From positions 55,518 through 119,517 of the forward strand of contig NZ_AFHI01000009.1 in the NCBI RefSeq assembly GCF_000217935.1: a stretch of DNA of 64,000 nucleotides, read 5' to 3'. This document shows, piece after piece, positions 48,060 to 57,109 of the stretch. Source of the stretch: Rheinheimera sp. A13L (GTDB taxonomy: Bacteria > Pseudomonadota > Gammaproteobacteria > Enterobacterales > Alteromonadaceae). The notes under the pieces are model-generated. The model was given only the letters and a program-made list of their open reading frames with translations, had not been told where the DNA came from and ran no database searches. Position 1 is the first letter of the stretch, and every line of letters starts with the position of its first letter. The position numbers and the translations under genes are program-made.

Positions 48060-49591
48060 AGTTGCTCCAGATGGATCAGCAACTGCTGAGCTTTTTCAGT
48101 AATTAGTAAACGTTCTTCATCCGATTTACGAAACCAGTTCTGATAACTCAGCTGCATTCTGGCGTTGCCGGATAGCAGCGCCTGATTCCGCTCAAGAAAA
48201 TTCCAGTACAAAGCATTAAAAGGGCAAGCCATGGGGCTTGTGGTTTCACTGACGTCGTAGACACAACTTTTGCAGTAATTGCTCATGCGCTGAATGTATT
48301 TACCGCTGGCGGCATAAGGTTTGGATGCCAACACGCCTTGGTCCGCAAAAAGCGCCATGCCCAGAGTGTTTGGCAATTCCACCCATTCATAGGCGTCGGC
48401 ATAAACAGCCAGATACCAGTTACAAATCTCATCTACCGACAAGCCTGCCAATAGTGCAAAATTGCCAGTGATCATCAGCCGCTGAATATGATGCGAGTAG
48501 GCATATTTTATGGTGTGGCCAATGGCTTGTTGCATGCAGCGCATTTTGGTGTCGCCTGTCCAATAAAAGGACGGCAAAGGGGTGTGCGCTTGCAAGAAGT
48601 TACGATTTTTGTAGTCTGGCATCAGTAACCAGTACAAACCCCGCACATACTCGCGCCAGCCAATCAACTGGCGGATAAAACCTTCGGCGGCATTCAGTGG
48701 GACTTTGCCTTCTTTGTAAGCCAGCTCCACCTTTTGACAGACCCAGCGCACATCTAAAAGCCCACAGTTTAAGTACATAGAGCAAATGCTATGAAACAGA
48801 TAAGGTTCATCCAGTTGCATTGCATCCTGATAGTCGCCAAAAAGTGGCAACTGATGCTCAACAAAATGCAAAAAAGCCTGTCGCGCCTGCTTGCCGGTGA
48901 CAGCGTAATTAAAGCTGCCTGCATCACCCATATTGGCCGGGAATTGCTGTTTAACTAAAGCTATGACTGCTAAGGTGATGTCGTCCGGCTCAAACTTCAG
49001 TATGTCTGGTAACTGTTGTTTCTTCGACAGGGCCTTTCTGTTGTTGGCATCAAAATTCCACTGACCGCCCACAGGCTGATTGTTGTGCATCAAAAGGCCA
49101 GTGTAGCGGCGCATTTCGCGATAAAAATACTCCATTCTGTATTGGGTTCTGCCTTGAGCCCAGTGCTGAAACATGGCTTTTGTGGCAATAAATCTGTCGT
49201 CTTCCAACAGCAGTAAAGGGCGCTGGAACTGTTGTTGCCAGCCTAGAATTTCCTGTTCTAACCTGTATTCGCCACATTCAGTGACACAAATCTGATCTAG
49301 CTGTGGATAGCGCGCCAGTTCAATGGCGACAGCTTCGGTCAGGCTGATGACTTTTTGCTGGTAATCTATATAGCTTACATTGATGCCTTGTTGCTGCAGT
49401 ACCGCAGCGAAATGGCGCATAGCACTGAAGATCAGGATGATTTTTTGTTTGTGGTGAGGGCTGTAACTGGCTTCACTGGCTACTTCAGCCATTAAAACCC
49501 TGTCTTGCGGTTGCAGGTCACGTAAAGAAGACAGTGCAGGGCTGAGCTGATCTCCCAATACCAGTATTAACTTCGCCATAGACTTTGCCAT
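48056..49591 (-). CDS. phrB: iron-sulfur bacterial cryptochrome/(6-4) photolyase (FeS-BCP, PhrB type)
   Basis: 511 residues (507 if ATG 49579, MAKLILVLG, is used). N-terminal domain LILVLGDQLSPALSSL with MAEVASEASYSPHHKQKIILIFSAMRHFA, the opening of the Fe-S photolyase family, then the FAD domain with WREYVRGLYW and YAYSHHIQRLMITGNFALL, then C352, C440, C443 and C456. These four cysteines match in spacing the [4Fe-4S] ligands I recall for Agrobacterium PhrB (350, 438, 441, 454). Such enzymes repair (6-4) photoproducts. First gene of the operon; ATGA overlap with the DASH gene. Confidence 0.9.
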   Translation of the reverse strand: MAKSMAKLILVLGDQLSPALSSLRDLQPQDRVLMAEVASEASYSPHHKQKIILIFSAMRHFAAVLQQQGINVSYIDYQQKVISLTEAVAIELARYPQLDQICVTECGEYRLEQEILGWQQQFQRPLLLLEDDRFIATKAMFQHWAQGRTQYRMEYFYREMRRYTGLLMHNNQPVGGQWNFDANNRKALSKKQQLPDILKFEPDDITLAVIALVKQQFPANMGDAGSFNYAVTGKQARQAFLHFVEHQLPLFGDYQDAMQLDEPYLFHSICSMYLNCGLLDVRWVCQKVELAYKEGKVPLNAAEGFIRQLIGWREYVRGLYWLLMPDYKNRNFLQAHTPLPSFYWTGDTKMRCMQQAIGHTIKYAYSHHIQRLMITGNFALLAGLSVDEICNWYLAVYADAYEWVELPNTLGMALFADQGVLASKPYAASGKYIQRMSNYCKSCVYDVSETTSPMACPFNALYWNFLERNQALLSGNARMQLSYQNWFRKSDEERLLITEKAQQLLIHLEQL

Positions 49592-49721
49592 TTAGTTTGC
49601 TTTTTGATACGGCAGGGGCTGTCAATCAGATCAATGAGTGTTATAAAACGCTGATACCGTTGGATGAACAAAAAGCTGCGGCGAAAAGCCAGTTCAGACC
49701 GCTAATACCGGCGTTGCTGCG

Positions 49722-49734
49722 GTTATGATAAAAC
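49722..49734. promoter_or_regulatory. possible Zur operator upstream of zrgA-like gene
   Basis: GTTATGATAAAAC fits the palindromic gammaproteobacterial Zur core GTTATAATATAAC at 11 of 13 positions and lies 28 bp before the DUF2796 gene, overlapping a TATGAT that could be its -10. Half-site-like GTTAT sequences also occur in the DUF3299/ABC intergenic region, near 55114 and, reversed, near 55148. By-eye match only. Confidence 0.35.
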
Positions 49735-49762
49735 AGAATTTTTTGCTTCGGAGTGGGCTGTG

Positions 49763-50314
49763 ATGACATCAAAAATCGTAAATACAAAAACAATCTTATC
49801 AGGGCTGTTTCTCGCCAGCAGTCTGTTTGCCGCTGCAACTTCAGCGCAGGAACATCATCATGAAGAACACGGCAGCCATACTCACGGCCAGGCTACTCTG
49901 ACTTTTGTATTGGAAGGCAATGAAGCTGAGTTGGCTTTTGCCACTCCAACGGCGAACCTTGTAGGTTTTGAACATCAGGCTAAAGATGATACGCAGCGAC
50001 AACTGGTGCAAAAAATGATTGCTGACTTTACCGCAGCCACCTGGTTTAGTTTTGATGCGCAAGCCCATTGCACAGTAACGGGCACAGACATCAGCTCAGA
50101 TTTAACAGCAGAACGCACCACTAAACCGCAGCACGCAGATTTAAATGCCAATTACACTCTGGTTTGCCAGAACCCCGCCCGTTTACAGTCATTGACACTC
50201 GACTTAGCCACTATCGCTGCTGGTGTGGAAAAAGTAACAGTGCAGTGGATACTGAACGGTGAACAAGGGGCCGCCGACTGGGTTCAGGGCAATGAAGGCG
50301 TTCAGTTCAAATAA
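49763..50314 (+). CDS. zrgA: ZrgA-like zinc-uptake protein (DUF2796)
   Basis: 183 residues; GTG at 49760 is an alternative start. Signal peptide (ILSGLFLASSLFAAATSAQ) followed by a His-rich metal-binding segment HHHEEHGSHTHGQATLTF and the DUF2796 body with AELAFATPTANLVGFEHQA. The family includes ZrgA of Vibrio, a periplasmic zinc-binding protein of the ZrgABCDE uptake system, to which DUF3299 and ABC proteins also belong. Here those partners lie 4-7 kb away past a TonB receptor and a sulfotransferase. Zinc is inferred from family and histidines. Confidence 0.8.
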   Translation: MTSKIVNTKTILSGLFLASSLFAAATSAQEHHHEEHGSHTHGQATLTFVLEGNEAELAFATPTANLVGFEHQAKDDTQRQLVQKMIADFTAATWFSFDAQAHCTVTGTDISSDLTAERTTKPQHADLNANYTLVCQNPARLQSLTLDLATIAAGVEKVTVQWILNGEQGAADWVQGNEGVQFK

Positions 50315-50325
50315 ATCAATCTGTC

Positions 50326-50381
50326 ACAGAACGGTTGTCACTTTATGTGACGCCATTCTGCTGCAGAGTTTTTCGTTTTTT
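50326..50381 (+). terminator. possible terminator after zrgA-like gene
   Basis: Nested inverted repeat CAGAACGG...CCATTCTG around GTCAC (50337-50341), loop TTTAT, GTGAC (50347-50351), followed after 9 bp by two T runs. Imperfect, so only moderately convincing. Confidence 0.5.
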
Positions 50382-50546
50382 CATCCCTCACTTTCACCCG
50401 CCCGGCACATTATTAGATAAATCTTAAGCATTCATTTTTGATTCAGGTTTTCAAACCCCATTTGTTTTGGTAAGGTCATTCTGTGTGCAGATTTACTGCT
50501 ACAAATTAATACAAAAAATATAACAACCTATCCAGGGAAATATAAA

Positions 50547-53534
50547 ATGACACTACCACAACAGAGAGTAAAAACTCGCTTAGCTATTGCTATGGGTTGT
50601 CTGTTTGCCACAACGGCATTTGGCCTTCAGGCTCAGCAGGAAATCGTAGAACAAGAAAAAGTTGAAGAGGAACAGGCTGCGGAACGAATTTCCGTCGTAG
50701 GCTCCCGTATCCGCACAGGCGGGTTTGATAATGCTGCACCTGTTTCTGTTATAAATGCGCAACAAGCTTTAAGCCAGGGCTTAGGTAATTTAGGTGAATT
50801 GTTACGTAGCTCCACTTTGGCCGCAGGTTCAAACCAGGTCACTTCAGCTTCTTCAACAGCTTTTGTTGAATCTGGTGGTACTGGTGCAGAAACTCTGTCG
50901 CTGCGTGGTTTAGGTGCCAACCGAACTTTAGTTTTATTAAATGGTCGTCGCGCAGGTCCTGCAGGAACCCGCGGAGAAGTGGCTTCTTTTGATATGAACG
51001 TTATTCCTCTTGAAGCTATTGACCGGGTTGAAATTCTGAAAGACGGTGCGTCGTCACTTTATGGCTCTGATGCAGTTGCAGGTGTTATCAACATTATCAC
51101 CAAAAAAGGCGATGACAGTTCAATTAACTTTAATACTTCTCAACCGTTTGACAGCGGCGGCGAGACTATGAGCGGTAATGCCACTTTTGGTCGTAGCACT
51201 GAAAACGGTTCATTCCGTCTTTTAGCTGATTACAAGCTGGACAAGGAATTAGCCAAAGGCCAACGCGACTTTTATAACTGCGGTGAACGTTATGTGTTTA
51301 ATCCGACCACTGGTGAGCGTGCAGATTTAATAGATCCAAGAACAGGCTCATACCATTGCAACGATTTGCCTTGGGGACAGGTCTGGATTTATGACTATCA
51401 GGACGAAGGTGGTAATGTTCGCCCTGGTACTAAAATGCAATATGATTATGCTGGCAACCTGGGGGGCTATATTCCTGGTTTAGCTACAGATCCAAGCAAC
51501 CCTGGTTTTATGCAGGCACCTGCTGGCTGGTTCCCTGTAGGGTATGACAATGCTTCTGATGCGGTATTAAATGCCGATCACCCGTTCCAGGATTTGGAAT
51601 CTTTAATCCCACGTAAAGAAACCATCACTTTATATGGCCAGGGTGATTATTCACTAACAGACGATATCACTGTATACGGTGAAGCGCTGTTAAACCGCCG
51701 TGAAACCAATACCAATGGTTACCGCCAGTTCTGGACTTATACCCTCAATGAAACCTATGAAGCCTTTGGTATTGGAACTAACCCAACCTCAGTAGGCTGG
51801 AGTGGTGATCAGTGGTTAAGTCCAACCCCTATTACTGACCATTCAGGCTCAGATATTACTGTGGATTACCGCCGTTTTGTGGTGGGTGCCAATGGTTCTC
51901 TTGGTGATTGGTTTTGGGATGTGTCTTATCAGGACAGTCATAGCGACGGTACATACACCAGCGCTATTATTTTTGAAGATGCGGTGGCCATTTCTGAATT
52001 TGCGACTGGTTCTTGTGTAGGTGAAACTACTGCAGTCCGTGGTGTAGCTTGTATTGATGTGCCTTGGCTGGACCCACAGTTCCTGGCAGGTAATATCAGT
52101 CAGCAACACAAAGACTTCCTGTTTGGTTATGACACAGGCAATACAGTGTATAAGCAACAATCATTGGAAGGCTTTATCACTGGTGATCTGATGGATTTAC
52201 CTGGTGGTCCTTTAGGTTCTGCTTTTGGTTTTGCTTATCAGCGTGACTCTCTGAACGATACACCGGGTGAACATACTTTAGCCCGTAACGTCTGGGGGGC
52301 TTCAGCTGCTGGTATCACTCAAGGTAAAGACAACTCTAAAGCTATATTTGCTGAGTTTCAGATCCCGTTATTAAGTGATCTGACGATGATTGAAGCTTTG
52401 GATTTCACCACTTCAGCTCGTTACACTGATGTGGCTTCTTATGGCAACGATACCACTTATAAAGTTGGCCTGAACTGGACCCTGGTAGATGGTTTCCGTT
52501 TCCGTGCTTCACAAGGCACGTCATTCCGCTCACCAGCCTTGTACGAGTTGTATTTAAACGATCAAACCAGCTTTGTTGGTCAGCGTACTGTAGACCCATG
52601 TATTAATTGGGGGACAGCACTGGAGGGTGGTACTATCAGCCAGCGTTTAGCTGATAACTGTGCTGCGGATGGTATAGCACCTGATTATGTTGGTGGAGCA
52701 AGTTCTGCCACTGTTATTTCGGGTGGTGGTGCAGGCAATCTTGAAGCTGAAACTTCAATTTCCAAGACTTATGGTTTTGTCTGGACTCCTGACTTTATCA
52801 ACTTCAGTGCTTCTATCGATTATTTTGATATCGAAATTGATTCAGAAGTGACCGAGTTGACAGGTCCTCAGATAGTGCGTCAGTGTTATCTGTCAGAAAA
52901 CTTTGCGACAGACCCATTGTGTGACCAGTTCGACCGTGCAACAGTCGACCAGCGTATCGAAACAGTACGTAGTGGTTTCCTGAACATAGCTTCTCAGCGC
53001 AACCGCGGTGTGGATATTGAAACTGCGTACGATATCGATACTGAATACGGCACTTTTGTTGCCAGTTATGAACACACCATTCAGTTAGAAGCCAGTCGAG
53101 TGTTATTTGCAAGCAGCGCACCTGAAGATTTTACAGGCGATTTGGGTAGCCCTAAGCATGTAGGTAACTTTAGACTGGGCTGGAGTAAAGGTGATTGGAA
53201 TATCGATTATTCCGCACGTTATGTGGGCTCTGCAGAAAATTACACAAGCTATGGTGAAGGGGAATTCCTGAATACAACGACGATCCGTGGTCAGGAAGTT
53301 CGTCTGGTCCTGGATTCTGATGCAGTGATTTATCACTCTTTGTCTGTGACTAACACACTGAAAGACTATGGTTTAACCACCACTTTGGGTGTAGCTAACT
53401 TATTGGATGAAGAGCCGCCACGCATTAGTTTCCGTGGTGACCGCAGATTGCGTCGTGAAGGTAACTCTGCTTTTTATAGTCAATATGACTCACTGGGACG
53501 TCGTGTCTTCCTGAACTTGTCTTATCAGTTCTGA
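50547..53534 (+). CDS. TonB-dependent outer-membrane receptor
   Basis: 995 residues. Signal peptide ending in FGLQAQ, a TonB-box-like ERISVVGSRI, plug domain (about 50-180) with TLSLRGLGANRTLVLLNGRR and DRVEILKDGASSLYGSDAVAGVINIITKK, then a 22-strand barrel (about 200-995) ending in the outer-membrane signature phenylalanine (LNLSYQF). It imports a large or scarce ligand across the outer membrane with energy from TonB. The subtype (VGSRI, PAGTRGEV) is common in Alteromonadales and often of unknown ligand. It sits between the zrgA-like gene and a sulfotransferase gene; a zinc or metallophore role is possible from context only. Confidence 0.93.
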   Translation: MTLPQQRVKTRLAIAMGCLFATTAFGLQAQQEIVEQEKVEEEQAAERISVVGSRIRTGGFDNAAPVSVINAQQALSQGLGNLGELLRSSTLAAGSNQVTSASSTAFVESGGTGAETLSLRGLGANRTLVLLNGRRAGPAGTRGEVASFDMNVIPLEAIDRVEILKDGASSLYGSDAVAGVINIITKKGDDSSINFNTSQPFDSGGETMSGNATFGRSTENGSFRLLADYKLDKELAKGQRDFYNCGERYVFNPTTGERADLIDPRTGSYHCNDLPWGQVWIYDYQDEGGNVRPGTKMQYDYAGNLGGYIPGLATDPSNPGFMQAPAGWFPVGYDNASDAVLNADHPFQDLESLIPRKETITLYGQGDYSLTDDITVYGEALLNRRETNTNGYRQFWTYTLNETYEAFGIGTNPTSVGWSGDQWLSPTPITDHSGSDITVDYRRFVVGANGSLGDWFWDVSYQDSHSDGTYTSAIIFEDAVAISEFATGSCVGETTAVRGVACIDVPWLDPQFLAGNISQQHKDFLFGYDTGNTVYKQQSLEGFITGDLMDLPGGPLGSAFGFAYQRDSLNDTPGEHTLARNVWGASAAGITQGKDNSKAIFAEFQIPLLSDLTMIEALDFTTSARYTDVASYGNDTTYKVGLNWTLVDGFRFRASQGTSFRSPALYELYLNDQTSFVGQRTVDPCINWGTALEGGTISQRLADNCAADGIAPDYVGGASSATVISGGGAGNLEAETSISKTYGFVWTPDFINFSASIDYFDIEIDSEVTELTGPQIVRQCYLSENFATDPLCDQFDRATVDQRIETVRSGFLNIASQRNRGVDIETAYDIDTEYGTFVASYEHTIQLEASRVLFASSAPEDFTGDLGSPKHVGNFRLGWSKGDWNIDYSARYVGSAENYTSYGEGEFLNTTTIRGQEVRLVLDSDAVIYHSLSVTNTLKDYGLTTTLGVANLLDEEPPRISFRGDRRLRREGNSAFYSQYDSLGRRVFLNLSYQF

Positions 53535-53552
53535 TTGGTAATACACTGAATA

Positions 53553-53578
53553 AAAATGCCGGCCTAGTCCGGCATTTT
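53553..53578. terminator. intrinsic terminator after TonB receptor
   Basis: AAAATGCCGG and CCGGCATTTT form a perfect 10-bp stem with loop CCTAGT; the A/T ends supply U runs in both directions. Confidence 0.9.
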
Positions 53579-53675
53579 CTTTTACTTTTAAATTGAACTG
53601 GGATAAGTTCAGTTTTGTCTGTTTTCCGCTTTGGGCGGAAGATGCTATTTCAGAACCATAATAAGAGAGCCTGCA

Positions 53676-54464
53676 ATGCCAAGGGTAATAGCTAAACCTG
53701 ATACCTTAAATGAATTGAACTCAAACTTTGTGCAAACCCCATTGCAGCAACCTGTGTTCTTAAATTCAGTGCCAAAATGTGGCACTCATTTGATCCGCAA
53801 TATTTTCCGTATGTTTGTGCCAGTGGCGCAGCAATACCATCAGACTTTTATTCAAATCCCTATTTTACATCAGCATCTTGCTGCTTTTGCCCCGCAGAAG
53901 CCTATGTTGAGCTGGGGTCATTTATTGTTCTCTGACGATTCAGCTATTGCTTTGCGTCATGTGCCACAGATAGTGGTGGTACGAGACCCTTACGACTGGG
54001 TGTTAGCTCGTGCCCGTTTTTTCTTATCTGATACTTTTCAGGGCTCTTTGGAGCATTTAAAAGGCGGTAAAGTCTCCATTGAAGAAATGCTGAATATGAT
54101 GATTTTTGGTATTTACCAAAAAGCCCCAACCTTAAACGAAATTTTTACCCATAACGCTGTGGCTTGGTTAGGCACAGGGGTGAAGCTGGTGCGTTATGAA
54201 GACATAGTTAAACATCTAAAAGCCATGGATAAACCTGAAGCCGAAGCTTTTTTCCGTGACTTATTGAGTGTACTGAATTTGCCAGAATGGCCAGAAGACT
54301 GGAAAACACGAGTACTTACAGGCTCAGACCGTAAACAAAGTGGTACCTACAGAGAAAACTTAGTAGGGCTTGAAGCCGAAATACCGGATGAATTGCCCTT
54401 GGTACAAAAGCAACTGGTGGAATATGCTGCACCAGGGTTACGTCATTTGTTAGGTTATTATTGA
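53676..54464 (+). CDS. sulfotransferase-fold protein
   Basis: 262 residues from ATG 53676 (MPRVIAKPDTLNE) with AAGAGAG upstream; a longer frame from 53631 is less likely. The 5'-phosphosulfate loop is FLNSVPKCGTHLIRNIF, the 3'-phosphate-binding region VVVRDPYDWVLARARFF, and RYEDIV follows, as in PAPS-dependent sulfotransferases. It could transfer sulfate from PAPS to a hydroxyl or amine of a small molecule, glycan or peptide. The substrate is unknown. It follows the TonB receptor by 141 bp, beyond the receptor's terminator, so it may have its own promoter. Confidence 0.8.
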   Translation: MPRVIAKPDTLNELNSNFVQTPLQQPVFLNSVPKCGTHLIRNIFRMFVPVAQQYHQTFIQIPILHQHLAAFAPQKPMLSWGHLLFSDDSAIALRHVPQIVVVRDPYDWVLARARFFLSDTFQGSLEHLKGGKVSIEEMLNMMIFGIYQKAPTLNEIFTHNAVAWLGTGVKLVRYEDIVKHLKAMDKPEAEAFFRDLLSVLNLPEWPEDWKTRVLTGSDRKQSGTYRENLVGLEAEIPDELPLVQKQLVEYAAPGLRHLLGYY

Positions 54465-54469
54465 CTGCT

Positions 54470-54508
54470 CTGAATAAAAAAACCGGCGATGCCGGTTTTT
54501 TTATTCAG
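54470..54508. terminator. bidirectional terminator
   Basis: Perfect 18-bp inverted repeat (54470-54487 and 54491-54508) with loop GAT and internal T/A runs, placed between the converging sulfotransferase and DUF3299 genes. Confidence 0.93.
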
Positions 54509-54535
54509 AGACAAAGGTTACGCCAAAGAAAACTA

Positions 54536-55093
54536 TTACTCGTAGCTGTATTCTTCAATTTTATCGGCTTTCATTGAATAGGCAGATTTTGCCAAATCGT
54601 GACTCATGGTTTCAGTGGTTAAAGTACCGCTGATCCAGAAAGGCGAATAAATCATGTCACCCTGAATTTTTTGCTTATTAGTGACAAAAATAATCTGGTT
54701 GGGTGGTGGTGGTGGCACGTGAATACAAGCGCCAAAATAAGGCACTAGGAAGAAGGCTGTGACGTTTTGGTCTGCATCGTATTCCACTGGTACTATAAAA
54801 CCAGGAACCCTCACTTTTTTGTTATTCAGCTCGCCCTTTACATTGGCTGACATCAGCACTTCATTCCATGCTGCTGCGGCCGGATCCTGATTAGCATAAG
54901 CCTGATTTAATGGACTACCCGCTGGAACTTCACCACCTTCATGGCTGATTTCCGGCAGTTGTTCCATCTTTTTCAGATCTTCTTCCGGCAATAAATCTGT
55001 CCATTCCAATGTCTTGTAGTCTTCAGCTTTTGCCGGTAACGCAGTAAATGCGACCAAAGTCAGAATTAACGCCATGTATAACGATTTAACCAT
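54536..55093 (-). CDS. DUF3299 periplasmic protein (ZrgD-like)
   Basis: 185 residues with a signal peptide (LILTLVAFTALPAKA). DUF3299 marks: VRVPGFIVPVEYDADQNVTAFFLVPYFGACIHVPPPPPNQ shown in part as YFGACIHVPPPPPNQ, then SPFWISGTL. The conserved Cys-Ile-His-Val-Pro segment may bind metal or haem, but function is unproven. Homologues are linked to DUF2796 proteins and MacB-like ABC genes in zinc-uptake loci of Vibrio. Divergent from the ABC genes with about 55 bp between starts, a likely shared control region. Confidence 0.82.
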   Translation of the reverse strand: MVKSLYMALILTLVAFTALPAKAEDYKTLEWTDLLPEEDLKKMEQLPEISHEGGEVPAGSPLNQAYANQDPAAAAWNEVLMSANVKGELNNKKVRVPGFIVPVEYDADQNVTAFFLVPYFGACIHVPPPPPNQIIFVTNKQKIQGDMIYSPFWISGTLTTETMSHDLAKSAYSMKADKIEEYSYE

Positions 55094-55148
55094 TGGAGCC
55101 TCAGCCTCTGCTTATGTTATAAGGTCTCAAAAGAAGCCGTATCATAAC

Positions 55149-55856
55149 ATGAGCATTGTAATGTCAGCGCACACAGACCTGAAAATTCCGGCACTTGAAC
55201 TCAAATCTTTGGTGTTCAGTTGGCCGGGCCAAGCCGCTTTATTGGATATACCACAACTGAAATTAGAGCAGGGCCAGCATTTATTTATTTATGGTTCATC
55301 CGGCTCTGGTAAAACCACCTTATTGAATTTGCTGGCCGGAATTTACCCTTGTAAGTACGGTGATATTTTGATTGCCGGTCAGTCTATGGCTGCGTCATCA
55401 GCCGCAAAAAGAGATCAATTACGCGCCTCTTCTATAGGGGTGGTGTTTCAGCAACTGAACTTAATTCCTTATTTGTCGGTATTGCAAAACGTCTTGCTGG
55501 TCAGTGCTTTTGCTAAAAAAATACCGCAGGCAGAACAACGGGCCCGTTACTTGTTGCAAAAGCTGGGCTTAGAGCAACAGTTGTGGCAAGCGCCCGCCAA
55601 TCAGTTAAGTGTTGGTCAGCAACAGAGGGTGGCGATAGCCAGGGCTTTATTAAGTCAGCCTGCTTTATTGATTGCAGATGAGCCTACTTCAGCTTTGGAT
55701 CATAAACACAGAGACGGCTTTATGCAGCTGATGCTTGCTGAAGCTGAGCTTTGTGGCACTACAGTCGTATTTGTCAGTCACGACCCTGCTTTGCGTTCGT
55801 ATTTTAAGTTTGAACTGGATATGGAACAGTTACATAAAGGAGTTCAGCCATGTTAA
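55149..55856 (+). CDS. ABC transporter ATP-binding protein (LolD/MacB type)
   Basis: About 235 residues from ATG 55149 (MSIVMSAHTD); a second Met lies four codons on. Walker A IYGSSGSGKTTLLNLLAG, Q-loop VVFQQLNLIPYLSVLQNV, signature NQLSVGQQQRVAIARALL, Walker B ALLIADEPTSALD and H-loop VFVSHD are complete. The type serves two-subunit permeases of the LolCDE/FtsX class. It overlaps the permease gene by seven bases. By context it belongs with DUF3299 and the DUF2796 protein in a Zrg-like zinc system. Confidence 0.93.
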   Translation: MSIVMSAHTDLKIPALELKSLVFSWPGQAALLDIPQLKLEQGQHLFIYGSSGSGKTTLLNLLAGIYPCKYGDILIAGQSMAASSAAKRDQLRASSIGVVFQQLNLIPYLSVLQNVLLVSAFAKKIPQAEQRARYLLQKLGLEQQLWQAPANQLSVGQQQRVAIARALLSQPALLIADEPTSALDHKHRDGFMQLMLAEAELCGTTVVFVSHDPALRSYFKFELDMEQLHKGVQPC

Positions 55857-57109
55857 TGCAGTTGGCAAGAGCCAGTTTATGGAACCGCAAAGGCACAGTG
55901 CTGATGACGGTTATTTCGTTAACTATCAGTATCGCCTTGTTATTGGGCATCGATCATATTCGACATGAAGCTAAAAGCAGTTTCACCAGCACAGTATCAG
56001 GCACTGATTTGATTGTTGGCGCCCGTTCCAGCCAACTGAACTTATTGTTGTATTCAGTGTTTCGTATTGGTAATGCCACCAATAATATCGGCTGGAAGAA
56101 TTATCAGCAGGTAAAAACTCATCCGCAGGTGGCCTGGAGTATTCCGCTTTCCTTAGGGGATTCTCACCGTGGTTATAGAGTGATAGGCACCAACGAAGAT
56201 TACTTTAAGTTTTATCAGTATGGCGAAAAACAGCCACTGAAACTGGCAGAGGGTAAAGTTTTTGCTGGCGTGTATCAGGCGGTTTTAGGTTCTGTGGTTG
56301 CGCAAAAACTCGGTTATACATTGGGCGAACAAATCATTTTGTCGCATGGTGTTGGTAGCGTCAGTTTTGCGCAGCACAAAGACAAGCCTTTTGAAGTGGT
56401 AGGTATTCTTGCTCCCACTGGCACTCCTGTGGATCAGAGTGTGCATATACCACTTGAAGGCATTGAAGCTATTCATTTGGGCTGGCAAGGTGGTGGTATG
56501 CCTGCGCCAGGCCGCAGTGTCAGTGCTGAACAAAGCCTGGCTATGGATTTGGAACCTAAAGTCATTACCGCTTATATGCTGGGGCTAAAATCTAAAATGG
56601 CAACTTTTGCGGTACAACGCCAGTTGAATGAATTTAAAGGCGAGCCACTGTCCGCCATTTTACCTGGCGTTGCATTAGCAGAGCTGTGGCAAATGCTCAG
56701 CATGGTGGAGAATATGCTGTTGCTGATCACTGTGTTAGTGATAGTGGCGACTCTGGTGGGTATAGTTACAACCTTGCTGGCGGGGTTAAAAGAACGTCAG
56801 CGTGAAATGGCGATATTACGTGCTGTAGGTGCTCCGGCTGCCACGGTATTTTTGCTGATCGAGTTGGAATTGTTGCTGATGGCGTTATTATCCATTGGCT
56901 CTGCTTTTGTGATTTTGGTGGCTGGCCTCTGGGGATTCCGCGAATTATTAGCCAGTCAGTACGGGCTTTTTATCAGCATCAATCCGTGGCATGACCAAAC
57001 CGCATTGTTACTGGCAGCTGTGCTTGGCCTGACCTTATTGTTGGGGGCTATTCCGGCCTTTTTAGCGTATCGCAGAGCTTTAGCTTCAGGACTGATGGTC
57101 AGGTTATAA
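55850..57109 (+). CDS. ABC transporter permease (FtsX/MacB family)
   Basis: 419 residues. N-terminal membrane helix (GTVLMTVISLTISIALLLG), a large periplasmic domain (about 45-280), then three C-terminal helices (LLLITVLVIVATLVGIVTTLL, LLLMALLSIGSAFVILVAGL, TALLLAAVLGLTLLLGAI in part), the FtsX four-helix plan, with LKERQREMAILRAVGAPAATV as coupling region. Such permeases work mechanically with the ATPase and a periplasmic partner. Transport of zinc is inferred from neighbours. Confidence 0.9.
   Translation: MLMQLARASLWNRKGTVLMTVISLTISIALLLGIDHIRHEAKSSFTSTVSGTDLIVGARSSQLNLLLYSVFRIGNATNNIGWKNYQQVKTHPQVAWSIPLSLGDSHRGYRVIGTNEDYFKFYQYGEKQPLKLAEGKVFAGVYQAVLGSVVAQKLGYTLGEQIILSHGVGSVSFAQHKDKPFEVVGILAPTGTPVDQSVHIPLEGIEAIHLGWQGGGMPAPGRSVSAEQSLAMDLEPKVITAYMLGLKSKMATFAVQRQLNEFKGEPLSAILPGVALAELWQMLSMVENMLLLITVLVIVATLVGIVTTLLAGLKERQREMAILRAVGAPAATVFLLIELELLLMALLSIGSAFVILVAGLWGFRELLASQYGLFISINPWHDQTALLLAAVLGLTLLLGAIPAFLAYRRALASGLMVRL

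Noticed and set aside
49638..49651. GTGTTATAAAACGC as a second Zur box
   Set aside because: Matches the palindrome in only one half and lies far from the start codon.
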